Assembly: GCA_036555515.1 (NCBI GenBank)
Contig: DATBLC010000063.1
Location: forward strand, 1-64,000
Length of the DNA stretch: 64,000 bases
From: DATACQ01 sp036555515
Lineage (GTDB): Bacteria > Desulfobacterota > Binatia > UBA9968
Direction: 5' to 3'
This document shows positions 25,697 to 33,858 of the stretch, one piece after another (position 1 is the stretch's first letter; each line of letters starts with the position of its first letter). The position numbers and the translations under genes were made by a program. Below the pieces are notes generated by a model. It ran no database searches. It saw only the letters and a list, made by a program, of their open reading frames with translations, and was not told the DNA's origin.

Positions 25697-26692
25697 CTAC
25701 TTAATCACTCGCTCCGCCCGCACCAGCACGTTGGGAGGAATCGTCACCCCGATCTGCTTGGCAGCTTTCAGATTGATAACAAACTCAAACTTTGTCGGCT
25801 GCTCCACCGGCAGATCGGCAGGCTTGGCTCCCTTCAAAATCTTGTCCACATAGGCGGCAGCGCGCCTGTCTAAATCGAATGGGTTCACTCCGTAGGTGAT
25901 GAGCCCTCCCTCTTCCATGTATTCGCGACTGCGGTATATCGCCGGCAGCCGGTACTTTACCGTAAGGTCTACGACCTGTTTTCGACGAGAAGCGTAGATA
26001 CCGCTCCCCAGCACCAGGATTGCATCAGCGCGCCCGTTGCCTGCTGCATGGAATGCAGATTCGAGATCATTAGCCCTTAGCACGTCAAGGTATTGAGGCG
26101 TCACTCCGAAAGCACCTGCGGCGATTTCGATCTCTTTTAACAACTGCCCGTGGCCTGGAGTGGTCGACGTCCCGAGGACCGCCAAGCGCGAGAGCCGGGG
26201 AATGATCTCTTTCAGAAGCTCCACGTGTTTTCCACTTATCTCTGGCGCCAGGCTCGAGAGTCCCGTAATATTCCCGCCGGGTCGCGCCAGGCTGGCGACG
26301 AAGCCATTCCCGACCGGATCGGTATCGCGCGACATCACAATGGGGATGGTAGCAGTTGCTGCCTTCGCAAAACGAGTGGGTCCCGGACCACTCGTAACGA
26401 TGACGTCTACTTTGAGCCGCACGAGCTCAGCTGCAAGCGCAGGAAGACGATCTAATTTGCTATCTGCATACCGATACTCGACGAGAATGTTACTCCCCTC
26501 TACATACCCGAGCTCGCGCAAACCCTGCCGAAATGCCTCATTACGAGGCGCGCCGGAGGAGGCCGACACACTATATAGCAATCCTATCCGGGGAATCTTC
26601 GCCGTCTGCTGCGCCTCGGCAAATAAAACAGTTGTCAGTAAGACAGTTGCGAGCACAGCGAAAACCGTACGACAAAAGACGTTCTTTCTCAT
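25697..26692 (-). CDS. TrpX-like (ABC_sub_bind) substrate-binding protein
   Basis: This intact 331-residue protein has a signal peptide (hydrophobic residues 7-25, cleavage after FAEAQQ) and a two-lobe periplasmic fold of the TrpX/YtrF family: IPRIGLLYSVSASSG, LKVDVIVTSGPGPTRFA, SLARPGGNITGLSS and the highly conserved end GAKPADLPVEQPTKFEF, then TIPPNVLVRAERVIK. Relatives bind aromatic amino acids or similar ligands with a dedicated permease and ATPase, but none are present here. It is the first member of an array of at least five full-length relatives plus stubs up to 33858. Confidence 0.92.
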   Translation of the reverse strand: MRKNVFCRTVFAVLATVLLTTVLFAEAQQTAKIPRIGLLYSVSASSGAPRNEAFRQGLRELGYVEGSNILVEYRYADSKLDRLPALAAELVRLKVDVIVTSGPGPTRFAKAATATIPIVMSRDTDPVGNGFVASLARPGGNITGLSSLAPEISGKHVELLKEIIPRLSRLAVLGTSTTPGHGQLLKEIEIAAGAFGVTPQYLDVLRANDLESAFHAAGNGRADAILVLGSGIYASRRKQVVDLTVKYRLPAIYRSREYMEEGGLITYGVNPFDLDRRAAAYVDKILKGAKPADLPVEQPTKFEFVINLKAAKQIGVTIPPNVLVRAERVIK

Positions 26693-26752
26693 GACTTCCT
26701 CTCCCGCGTTTTCATTCTGCGCTACGCCCTTTGCCCTCTGCGCTCTGCTCTC

Positions 26753-27740
26753 TCACTTGACTACCCTGTCCGCCCTTGCCAGCACATTCGGCGGAATTGT
26801 CAGGCCGATCTGCTTTGCTGCTTTCAAATTGATAATGAACTCGAACTTGATCGGTTGCTCGACAGGCAAGTCGGCGGGCTTCGCCCCTTTGAGGATCGTG
26901 TCCACGTAAATAGCCGCGCGCCGATAGAGGTCATCGAAATCTGTCCCGTAAGACATGAGGCCGCCTTCATTGATAAACTCCTGCTGGTAGTAAATAGCGG
27001 GAAAGCGGTACTTGGCGGCAAGCTCAACGATCCGCTTTCTTTCGGAGAGAAAGAACGGAGAGCCGGTCGTCATGATCGCGCTCACCTGTTTTTGCTTGGC
27101 CGTTTGAAAAACCTTCTCTAAACTTTTGGGTTCGGCTTGAGTCTTGATCTCCTCCAATTTCAGCCTCAGCGCCGCAGCCGCAGGCTTGAGCTCTCTCAAT
27201 TGGAGTTCTCCTGATACGCCGCTTCCCCGCAGCAGTCCAACTCGCGCGAGCCTGGGAACTGCATCCTTTAGTACCTCCAGCCTTTTGCTATTTAGCTCGG
27301 GCGATAAACTTGCGTTCCCGGTGACATTGCCTCCCGGCCGCGCTAGACTGACAACCAGACCTGCACCTACGGGGTCCCCAACGTTCGCCATCACGATGGG
27401 GATGGTCGTGGTGGCGTTCTTGGCCGCTGACGCAGATGGTGTGTCGGTGGCCACGATTAGATCAACCTTAAAGGCGAACCAGGTCCGCCGCAAGCTCAGG
27501 CAGGCGTTCAGTGCCTTTGTTCTCTCCAAATCGATATTCGATTGTGAGATTCTTTCCCTCAATCCATCCAAGCTTGCTCAGCTCTTGCCGGAACGCGTTC
27601 ACGAGGATCGCGCTACCGGAAGCAGTGCTTGTATCGAGGAAACCTATGCGAAAAATTTTCCCTGGCTGCTGCGCCCAAACTGGAAGGCAAAGCGCATGGA
27701 GCATGGCGCCTAAGAAAATTATGACAATTCGTCTATGCAT
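26753..27740 (-). pseudogene. TrpX-like substrate-binding protein, frameshifted
   Basis: The signal peptide and N-lobe run in one frame from ATG 27740 (MHRRIVIIFLGAMLHALC..., cleavage near VWAQQ) to LPELAADLVRL, then hit a stop. The rest continues from KVDLIVATD in another frame to ARADRVVK at 26753. The break lies in the run at about 27470-27472, where one extra base (CGCCTTTAAGG instead of CGCCTTAAGG on the coding strand) explains it. Apart from this the gene is full length, so a recent inactivation or an assembly indel are both possible. Confidence 0.85.
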
Positions 27741-27935
27741 CGACCTCTCCTAGTCGCTCGCCATTGCCCATGTACCTTGACTTGCAAATGACCGGCACCC
27801 TATGATGCTCCTATTGAAAGATGAAGGTTTAGGCCAGAACTTGTTGAAGACCGCAACGTAGCGGTAAAGCGTTTTCCCGTTCAAGCTCGCGTCGCAGTGA
27901 GATTCCCGGCAGACCGCGTGGATTAGTTGCCCAAG

Positions 27936-28241
27936 ATGCTTCGCTCTGTAACGGATCTGCTGGGACACGAGATTTATCTGACCGATGAACGTTGGGCGCA
28001 TGTTTGCGAAGAACATCCCGAAATGCAGGCTTATGAAAGCGAAGTTTTGGAGACGATTCAGAGAGGGCGACGGTTTCAAGATGCGTTCCGTCCCAATGTG
28101 TCCCTTTATTATCGCGATTTCGAAAACTTGCCCGCCGACAATACCACCATCGTCGCCTTGGTTACGTTCAGCTTCAGACCTGACGGAGCCGAAAACAATT
28201 TCGTCGTGACAGCGTATCAGATTTCGCGACAGAAGGGGTGA
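27936..28241 (+). CDS. Small BECR/DUF4258-like protein, possible toxin of a TA-like pair
   Basis: This is a protein of about 101 residues (104 if TTG 27927 is used). It contains HEIYLTDERWAHVCEEHPEM, an alternating strand region SLYYRDFEN and a final FVVTAYQISRQK strand, the pattern of small RelE/BECR-like nucleases often paired with DUF2283. The stop lies 3 bp before the ATG of the DUF2283 gene, so the two are co-transcribed. It resembles the DUF4258/DUF2283 pair at 34411-34910 in organisation. Assignment as a toxin is by family analogy only. Confidence 0.65.
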   Translation: MLRSVTDLLGHEIYLTDERWAHVCEEHPEMQAYESEVLETIQRGRRFQDAFRPNVSLYYRDFENLPADNTTIVALVTFSFRPDGAENNFVVTAYQISRQKG

Positions 28242-28244
28242 ACT

Positions 28245-28592
28245 ATGAGACCGACCCGTATCACTTACGATCCCGACGGCGACGTGCTTTACGTTAACTT
28301 CGGACAACCCACGGCATCGACCGGGTATCAGCTTTCCGATCAGATACTGCTTCGAGTCGATCCCAAGGCGCAGACGGCCTCTGGATTGACGATTTTCAAT
28401 TATTCTCTCCATGCATCCGCCGCGCGCGAGATTCCCCTGCCCGGGATCGAAGAACAGGGGGACGTAAAAGCGTTGCTTCTGAACATTCTTGGTTCCCCTC
28501 CTGTCAATCAATTTCTCACCGTCGTTACGCGAGAAGGGGGAATATTCGCCAATCTACTCAGCCCATCCCTGCAACAAGCAGTTGGCGGCTGA
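28245..28592 (+). CDS. DUF2283-family protein, possible antitoxin
   Basis: This 115-residue protein has an N-terminal DUF2283 motif: ITYDPDGDVLYVNFG, then ILLRVDPKAQTASGLTIFNY. Such proteins are typically 60-80 residues; this one has an extra C-terminal segment of about 45 residues (GSPPVNQFLTVVTREGG). The start overlaps the translational neighbourhood of the upstream BECR-like gene (3-bp gap), a typical toxin-antitoxin arrangement. The antitoxin role is inferred from pairing, not known for this protein. Confidence 0.7.
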   Translation: MRPTRITYDPDGDVLYVNFGQPTASTGYQLSDQILLRVDPKAQTASGLTIFNYSLHASAAREIPLPGIEEQGDVKALLLNILGSPPVNQFLTVVTREGGIFANLLSPSLQQAVGG

Positions 28593-28619
28593 TGCCGCAA
28601 CCGATCCGTCAACGCGCGT

Positions 28620-28806
28620 TGAAAAACTCGCTCCTCACTCCTAACTTTCTCCTGCCGTAACACCGCCAAGAGCCCTGCCATACCAGAAGCAGTGCTTCCA
28701 TCCAGGAAACCTATGCGAAAATTTTTCCCGTCTGCTGCGCTTGAGCGGACGAGCATAGTGCAAAGAGCAAAGCGCTAAGCACAAGACCAAAAAATCCCTT
28801 TCTCAT
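28620..28806 (-). pseudogene. N-terminal stub of a TrpX-like substrate-binding protein
   Basis: From ATG 28806 a typical signal peptide (MRKGFFGLVLSALLFALCSS, then AQAQQTGK) is encoded. The frame then slips in the run AAAAATTTT near 28729 and continues as RIGFLDGSTASGMAGLLAVL before the homology ends. At least one base is missing relative to the intact relative at 27740. Only about 60 residues of the 330-residue gene remain, so it is a dead fragment. Confidence 0.8.
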
Positions 28807-28859
28807 GGGTTGCTCTCGTTATTTACCTTTGCTTGTTGCCCCATTCGCTGTGCGATTTT

Positions 28860-28916
28860 TCACTGAATCACTTCGTCACCTCGGACCGGCGCGTCCGGGA
28901 GGAGCGATAAAGATTT
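28860..28916 (-). pseudogene. C-terminal tail remnant of a TrpX-like binding protein
   Basis: A short minus-strand frame reads LSLLPDAPVRGDEVIQ and stop, a degenerate version of the conserved TIPPNVLARADRVIK tail of this family. Nothing else of the gene is visible. The surrounding gap 28593-29012 holds only this and the N-terminal stub. Confidence 0.55.
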
Positions 28917-29012
28917 CGTCATAAATATCGCTTCCATGTCAGCTCAATGCCGCTTGACAACAAGATCGAGTTCCTACAACCTGCATGGTGAGAAGTCGAA
29001 AAGAGGTTCCGT

Positions 29013-29582
29013 GTGTCTACTTTTCCACAAAGCATTCCTCCAGGTAAAATCATACTCACCTATGACGACTACTGTCTCCTGCCCAACGACCGTAACCGTT
29101 ATGAGATACTCGATGGAGAGCTTTCCGTGACGCCGGCGCCGACTACGAGGCATCAAACAGTTCTGGGTAACCTTCACCGGTTTCTCGCCAACTATGTTGT
29201 TGCCAACCAGTTTGGAAAGCTTTTCATTGCACCCACAGACCTTATCCTTGCGCCCACCACCGTCATCCAACCGGACCTCATCTTTATCGGCAACGATCGC
29301 CGCCACATTCTTACGGAGCGGGCCATCGAAGGGCCTCCGACTCTTGTCATCGAAGTTTTGTCTCCCACGACTCACCGCACAGACCGCGTGACCAAGGCCC
29401 AGCTTTATGCCAGGCACAACGTGCCCAATTACTGGCTCATAGATCCGGATCAGCGAACCCTCGAAGCCTATGAGTTGGTCATAGACCACTATCATTTGGC
29501 CGCGAGCGCCCGAGACGCTGAGCTGTTTGATCCTTTGCTTTTCCCCGGTCTTTCCATTCTGCTCTCCGATCTTTGGGCGTGA
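29013..29582 (+). CDS. Uma2-family putative restriction-endonuclease-fold nuclease
   Basis: This 189-residue protein has the DUF820/Uma2 layout: LTYDDYCLLPNDRNRYEILD, then VIQPDLIFI (the PD strand), TLVIEVLSPTT (the E-x-L/V core) and KAQLYARHNVPNYWLIDPD. This is the PD-(D/E)xK-type fold. The GTG at 29013 follows AAGAGG. Uma2 proteins are abundant in cyanobacteria and other environmental bacteria as solitary mobile genes; their biological role is not established. It is inserted amid the remains of binding protein genes. Confidence 0.85.
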   Translation: MSTFPQSIPPGKIILTYDDYCLLPNDRNRYEILDGELSVTPAPTTRHQTVLGNLHRFLANYVVANQFGKLFIAPTDLILAPTTVIQPDLIFIGNDRRHILTERAIEGPPTLVIEVLSPTTHRTDRVTKAQLYARHNVPNYWLIDPDQRTLEAYELVIDHYHLAASARDAELFDPLLFPGLSILLSDLWA

Positions 29583-29625
29583 CCCTCACACCTTTTGCTT
29601 CACCTCTCGTGCCTCGAGGTAATGC

Positions 29626-29745
29626 CTATCGAACTATTCTTGTCGCCCGTGCTAGCACGTCCGATGGAATCGTTATTCCGATCTGCTTGGCAGCTTTCAG
29701 ATTAACGACAAACTCAAACTTCTTCGGCTGCTCCACGGGCAGGTC
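29626..29745 (-). pseudogene. C-terminal fragment of a TrpX-like binding protein
   Basis: Forty codons match the end of the family: DLPVEQPKKFEFVVNLKAAK, then QIGITIPSDVLARATRIVR and stop at 29626. The homology begins exactly where the DUF2442 gene ends (its stop codon overlaps 29744-29746), so the upstream part of the binding protein gene has been replaced by the DUF4160/DUF2442 cassette. Confidence 0.8.
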
Positions 29746-29989
29746 ATCCCGCCTTCCTCGTCTTCGCCGCTTTGATCATTCCATCAATCGAAAGATCTTC
29801 GTCTAACTCCGGCCAGTGGATACCGTAGCCCGACGGTGAGATCTCGAAATTTCCTTTAGTACGCTCGTCTGCTGAGGCGAGCTTCTTGGAGTGTTGCCGC
29901 AGGTCAATTCTAAAGTCCCGACCATCGACCGTTAACAGAAGAAAGTGTTTGTCAAAGCGAACGTTTTTTACGTTATGGTATTTCTTCAT
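29744..29989 (-). CDS. DUF2442-family protein
   Basis: This 81-residue protein has the DUF2442 pattern: VKNVRFDKHFLLLTVDGRDF, then a segment ending GIHWPELDEDLSIDGMI. The ATG at 29989 overlaps the TAA of the upstream DUF4160 gene by one base (TAATG), showing translational coupling. DUF4160/DUF2442 pairs recur in many genomes in TA-like arrangement, with DUF2442 as the probable DNA-binding or neutralising partner. Activity is not demonstrated. Confidence 0.85.
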   Translation of the reverse strand: MKKYHNVKNVRFDKHFLLLTVDGRDFRIDLRQHSKKLASADERTKGNFEISPSGYGIHWPELDEDLSIDGMIKAAKTRKAG

Positions 29990-30240
29990 TATTTTTTCTC
30001 CTGGAACTTGTCCCACTCACTCTCGATATACTCAAAATGTTCGAAAATAATTCTCTTGACTTCCCGCTTGTCCTTGCCGGTCATTCGATAGCTAAACGCC
30101 TCCGCCAAATCAAAGTTCCTTCTGTCGAGCCAGTATTTACATTCTTTCTCGGCTTTTCGACAATGAATATGAATCGGTTCGTTCGCTTCGTTAGCATAGA
30201 AAAAGAAGCGCCACCCACGAATTAGAAGTATTGTCGGCAA
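29989..30240 (-). CDS. DUF4160-family protein
   Basis: This 83-residue protein has the DUF4160 pattern: MPTILLIRGWRFFFYANEAN, PIHIHCRKAEKECKYWL and a C-terminal helix EVKRIIFEHFEYIESEWDKF. It is the upstream member of a one-base-overlapping pair with DUF2442. The cassette is visibly more AT-rich than the surrounding catabolic genes, consistent with lateral acquisition. A toxin-like role is inferred from the pairing. Confidence 0.85.
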   Translation of the reverse strand: MPTILLIRGWRFFFYANEANEPIHIHCRKAEKECKYWLDRRNFDLAEAFSYRMTGKDKREVKRIIFEHFEYIESEWDKFQEKK

Positions 30241-30321
30241 TGATCATTTCCTCCCTTGGAGTGTACTCGATTAACGTATCGCCAGCATTTCCAGTTTGGG
30301 TTTTAGATTAATGGGGCATTT

Positions 30322-30367
30322 TAATCACTCTGTCCGCCCGCGCCAGCGCATTCGGCGGAATCGCCTA
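30322..30367 (-). pseudogene. C-terminal tail remnant of a TrpX-like binding protein
   Basis: A minus-strand frame reads AIPPNALARADRVIK, nearly identical to the intact gene tails, but the original stop is lost and upstream homology is absent. It lies in the otherwise empty stretch 30241-30718. Confidence 0.65.
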
Positions 30368-30398
30368 ACATTTTAGATTTTCGATACTGCGACCTCGC

Positions 30399-30587
30399 TC
30401 AGTACAGGTTTTGGATTGGCGAGCTACCTATTAGGAGTCCTATTTGTGGAATCTTTGGTGTCGTTTGGGCCTGAGCGGAAACGCCGAACGCTAACAGCAT
30501 GGCGCTCGATAGAATTGTCGCTTTGAGATTGCGGACTGCGGAGTTTAAATGCGGTCCGGCAAAGCAATGGATCCAACTTCGTTTCAT
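30399..30587 (-). pseudogene. N-terminal stub of a TrpX-like binding protein
   Basis: From ATG 30587 the frame gives a signal-peptide-like segment (LKATILSSAMLLAFGVSAQA) and the start of the mature fold (PKIPQIGLLIGSS), then stops at 30399 after 62 residues. The N-lobe and the rest are gone. The tail remnant at 30322-30367 lies just downstream and may be the other end of the same deleted gene. Confidence 0.7.
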
Positions 30588-30630
30588 CGTCCCTGTTCTC
30601 ATTCCGCAATCCGCATTTCGCGATCCTAAA

Positions 30631-30678
30631 TCATCGAACCACCCGATCCCATCGCGCCAACACATTCGGCGGAATCTT
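30631..30678 (-). pseudogene. C-terminal tail remnant of a TrpX-like binding protein
   Basis: The minus strand encodes KIPPNVLARWDRVVR and a TGA stop at 30631-30633, an isolated copy of the family's last 15 residues. It sits between the N-terminal stub at 30399-30587 and the end of the intact gene at 30719. Confidence 0.65.
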
Positions 30679-30718
30679 ACGATTCTGGATTTCGGACTGC
30701 GGATTTTGGATTGTTCGG

Positions 30719-31705
30719 TCATCGGATCACCTTATCGACTCTGGCTAAAACATTGGGTGGAATGGTTAATCCGATCTGCTTGGCTGCCTTTAAGTTGATG
30801 ATGAACTCGAATTTCTTCGGCTGCTCAATGGGCAGGTCGGCGGGCTTTGCTCCTTTTAGGATTTTATCGACGTAGGTAGCAGCGCGCCGCCACAACTCGT
30901 GGAAGTCCGCTCCGTAGGACATCAGACCGCCAGCATCCGGATTGTCCCTCACGGTGAAAATGGCCGGTAGCCGGCTCTTTGCGACAAGGTCCAAAATCTG
31001 TCGTCGATGGATGCCGATCAGCGGACTACCGAGAACCATAAGCGCCCCGGCGCGCTCTTTTCTCATCATGTTAAAGGCACGCTCGAAATCCTCAGGCCCC
31101 GTGACTGGCACGGAAAGAACCGTCACACGGAATGCTGAGGCTATATCCTGGATGTCCTTCAATTGGCGCAGAAGCGTCGGGTTGGCCGCATGGAAGAAGA
31201 CGGCGATCCGAGATGCCGAAGGGACAACTTCCTTGAGAATTTCAAGCCGTTTGGTGGCGAGGACCGAGTGGAGGTCCGACAGTCCTGTAATATTTCCACC
31301 CGAGCGCGCAAGGCTGGCGATTATCCCGTCCCCGATAGGATCTGGATGGACCGTCATTACGATGGGGATCGTGTTGGTAGCATTCTTCGCGGCAAGAATA
31401 GCCGCCTCGCCGTAGACCACGAGGATATCGACTTTGAGACGAATAAGCTCCGCTAGTGATTCAGAGATTTTTTCAAATTGCCCGGCCGCATATCGCTGCT
31501 CGATGGCGATGTTTTTACCCTCGATATAGCCCAGCTCTTGCATCCCGCGCTGGAAATGGACAAAGCGGTTCTTGTCAGATTCAGCCGACGCTGCCGATAG
31601 ATAACCTATGCGGGCGACTTTCCCCGCCTGCTGCGCCTCTGTTAAGCCAGTGATCAGCAAGACGGTCATCAGTAAACAGTAAGGAACAAGAATTTTTACG
31701 CGCAT
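30719..31705 (-). CDS. TrpX-like (ABC_sub_bind) substrate-binding protein
   Basis: This intact 328-residue protein has a signal peptide (MRVKILVPYCLLMTVLLITG, cleavage near TEAQQ), KVARIGYLSAASAES, LKVDILVVYGEAAILAAKNA, ARSGGNITGLSDLHS and the conserved end GAKPADLPIEQPKKFEF, then TIPPNVLARVDKVIR. It lies within the array; no permease or ATPase is adjacent. Its N-lobe differs from its neighbours while the last 60 residues are nearly identical, suggesting recombination or conversion at the 3' ends. Confidence 0.92.
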   Translation of the reverse strand: MRVKILVPYCLLMTVLLITGLTEAQQAGKVARIGYLSAASAESDKNRFVHFQRGMQELGYIEGKNIAIEQRYAAGQFEKISESLAELIRLKVDILVVYGEAAILAAKNATNTIPIVMTVHPDPIGDGIIASLARSGGNITGLSDLHSVLATKRLEILKEVVPSASRIAVFFHAANPTLLRQLKDIQDIASAFRVTVLSVPVTGPEDFERAFNMMRKERAGALMVLGSPLIGIHRRQILDLVAKSRLPAIFTVRDNPDAGGLMSYGADFHELWRRAATYVDKILKGAKPADLPIEQPKKFEFIINLKAAKQIGLTIPPNVLARVDKVIR

Positions 31706-31748
31706 CTATTCGTTCTCCTGTTCACTGTTAACTGATCACTGACAACTA

Positions 31749-32732
31749 TTATCTAATGACTCGATCCGCTCTCGCCAACACGTTCGGCGGAATTGTCAGC
31801 CCGACTCGTTTCGCCGCGTTCAAATTGATGATGAGTTCGAATTTAGTCGGCTGTTCTACAGGAAGATCAGCCGGTTTTGCTCCTTTAAGGATCTTATCCA
31901 CATAGATGGCCGCGCGGCGATCCATATCGGTAAAGCTCGCGCCGTAGCTCATCAGCCCTCCGGATTCAACGTACTGGCTCTGGTGGTATATCGCCGGGAA
32001 TCGGTGCTTCACCGAGAGTTCTACAAGCTGCGGTCGGTGAGAAAAGAGAACGGGGCTCGTCATCGTAAGGATTCCGTCAGCATGTTCCTTTTCTGCGGCT
32101 CGAAATGCCTGCTCAATGTCCTTCGGACTGCCCACATCCAGGTATTGGATCTTCCCTTTAAACGCTGCGGCGGCGAGCTCCGTCTCCTTCAAAACTTGTG
32201 CGGAGCCTGGGATCGTTGAATCTCCAAGCACCGCGACTCGGGACAATTTAGGAACGGTCTCCTTCAAGAGCTCCAGCCGTTTGCCGCTCAACTCCGGGTC
32301 GAGCGCTGCCAATCCAGTGATATTTCCACCGGGTCTCGCTAGGCTCGCGACAAACCCATTGCCGACCGGATCATTATCCTGGAGCATGATAATGGGAATC
32401 GTAGGGCTTGCTGCTTTGGCGGCACGGGTTGGCAATGAACTGGTAGTGACGATGATGTCCACCTTGAGACGCACGAGTTCAGCCGCTAGCTCCATCAGCC
32501 GATCTTGGCTGCCTTCTGCGTAGCGATATTCAATGATTATGTTTTTCCCTTCCAAGTAACCGAGTTCGCGCAAACCCTGCCGGAATGCCTCCTGGCGGAT
32601 CGTAATACCGGATGGTGAAGCAGGAGTTAGGTATCCTATGCGAGGGATTTTTGTTGTTTGCTGAGCGTCTGCTGCCGCGCATAGGGCAAAGAGCACAGCG
32701 CAAAGGGTAAGACAGATGACGTCCTTGGTCAT
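31749..32732 (-). CDS. TrpX-like (ABC_sub_bind) substrate-binding protein
   Basis: This is an intact protein of 327 residues from ATG 32732 (MTKDVICLTLCAVLFALCAA, cleavage after ADAQQ); an upstream in-frame start at 32771 would only lengthen the signal region. Core segments are IPRIGYLTPASPSG, LKVDIIVTTSSLPTRAA, LARPGGNITGLAALDPEL and the tail TIPPNVLARADRVIR. It is closest in the array to the gene at 25697-26692 (both share QEAFRQGLRELGYLEG-type and NDPVGNGFVAS segments), so the two are probably duplicates. Confidence 0.92.
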   Translation of the reverse strand: MTKDVICLTLCAVLFALCAAADAQQTTKIPRIGYLTPASPSGITIRQEAFRQGLRELGYLEGKNIIIEYRYAEGSQDRLMELAAELVRLKVDIIVTTSSLPTRAAKAASPTIPIIMLQDNDPVGNGFVASLARPGGNITGLAALDPELSGKRLELLKETVPKLSRVAVLGDSTIPGSAQVLKETELAAAAFKGKIQYLDVGSPKDIEQAFRAAEKEHADGILTMTSPVLFSHRPQLVELSVKHRFPAIYHQSQYVESGGLMSYGASFTDMDRRAAIYVDKILKGAKPADLPVEQPTKFELIINLNAAKRVGLTIPPNVLARADRVIR

Positions 32733-32790
32733 GACTTTCCTCCGGAGTTTTGTTTCTGGGCTATGCTCCACGCTCTTTGCCTCTGCCGTC

Positions 32791-32838
32791 TCACTTGATC
32801 ACCCGGTCCGCTCTCGCCAGCACATTCGGCGGAATCAT
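32791..32838 (-). pseudogene. C-terminal tail remnant of a TrpX-like binding protein
   Basis: MIPPNVLARADRVIK and a stop are encoded on the minus strand in the spacer between two array members, with no other homology around. It repeats the pattern seen at 30322, 30631 and 28860. Confidence 0.65.
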
Positions 32839-32872
32839 AACCATTTTAGATTTTCGATTTTAGATTGTTCGA

Positions 32873-33858
32873 TCATCGGATTACTTTATCGGCTCTAGCC
32901 AAAACATTAGGAGGAATCGTTAGTCCGATTTGCTTGGCTGTCTTGAGGTTGACGACGAACTCAAACTTTGTCGGCTGCTCCACGGGCAGGTCGGCAGGCT
33001 TGGCTCCCTTCAGGATCTTATCGACATAGACGGCGGCGCGCTTGAAGCTCTCGGCGTGGTTAGCTGAATACGACATAAGGCCACCGGCCTCTGCGGTGTC
33101 AGTTGCTTCGAACATTGAAGGAAGCCGATTCTTGATAGCAAGGTCCGCAATCTGTTTCTCGTAACGTACAAGCAGGCCATGACGAGCTATAATGAGCGCA
33201 TTCACACGTCCCTTCGTGGCCTCTCGAAACGCTCTCTCGAAATCGGGTGTCGGACTGCCTACTTCGAGTGATTGAAGTTGTAGTTTTAGTGCAGTCGCCG
33301 CGATCCCGTATTCCTTGACCGCATCCTTCATGCTCGGAGAGTCTGCGACCAAGAGGACGCCGACGCGTGAAATCCCAGGAACCGCCTCCTTAAGTAGTTC
33401 CAGCCGTTTGCCACTTAGGTCGCGGGTAAGTCTGGTGAGCCCCGTGACGTTCCGCCAGGACGCGCCAAACTATCAATGAGCCCTGTCGCAACCGGTTCTG
33501 CAACCGTGATCATGACGATGGGAATCGTTTTGGACGCCTGCATAGCCGCGCGGATGACGACCGGACTCGTAGAGACGATCAGATCAACCTTGAGGTGAAG
33601 AAGGTCGGCGACGACGCTCGTGCTACGATCACTCATTCCCTCCAGATAGCGAGACTCCACTAGGATAGTTTTCCCTTCGACATCGCCCAGATCGCGCAAC
33701 CCCTGCTTGAATACGTTACGGTGAGCGCTACCACCTTCGGGACCGCTTGCCGCGACATATCCTATCCGCGGGACTTTCCCCGGCTGCTGCGCCTGAGCGA
33801 GATTTGCCGTCGCCAAAACTGCCGCCGCGGCTAAGAGAGTGGCGATCTTTCGAGTCAT
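32873..33858 (-). pseudogene. TrpX-like substrate-binding protein, frameshifted
   Basis: A signal peptide (MTRKIATLLAAAAVLATANL, then AQAQQPGK) and N-lobe start at ATG 33858 and run to SLARPGG, where the frame shifts near 33451-33453. One missing base in GGC-GG-AACGTCACGGGG explains it. The second half, from LSGKRLELL to TIPPNVLARADKVIR at 32873, is intact in another frame. It is full length except for the single-base loss, so a recent lesion or an assembly indel is likely. Confidence 0.85.
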
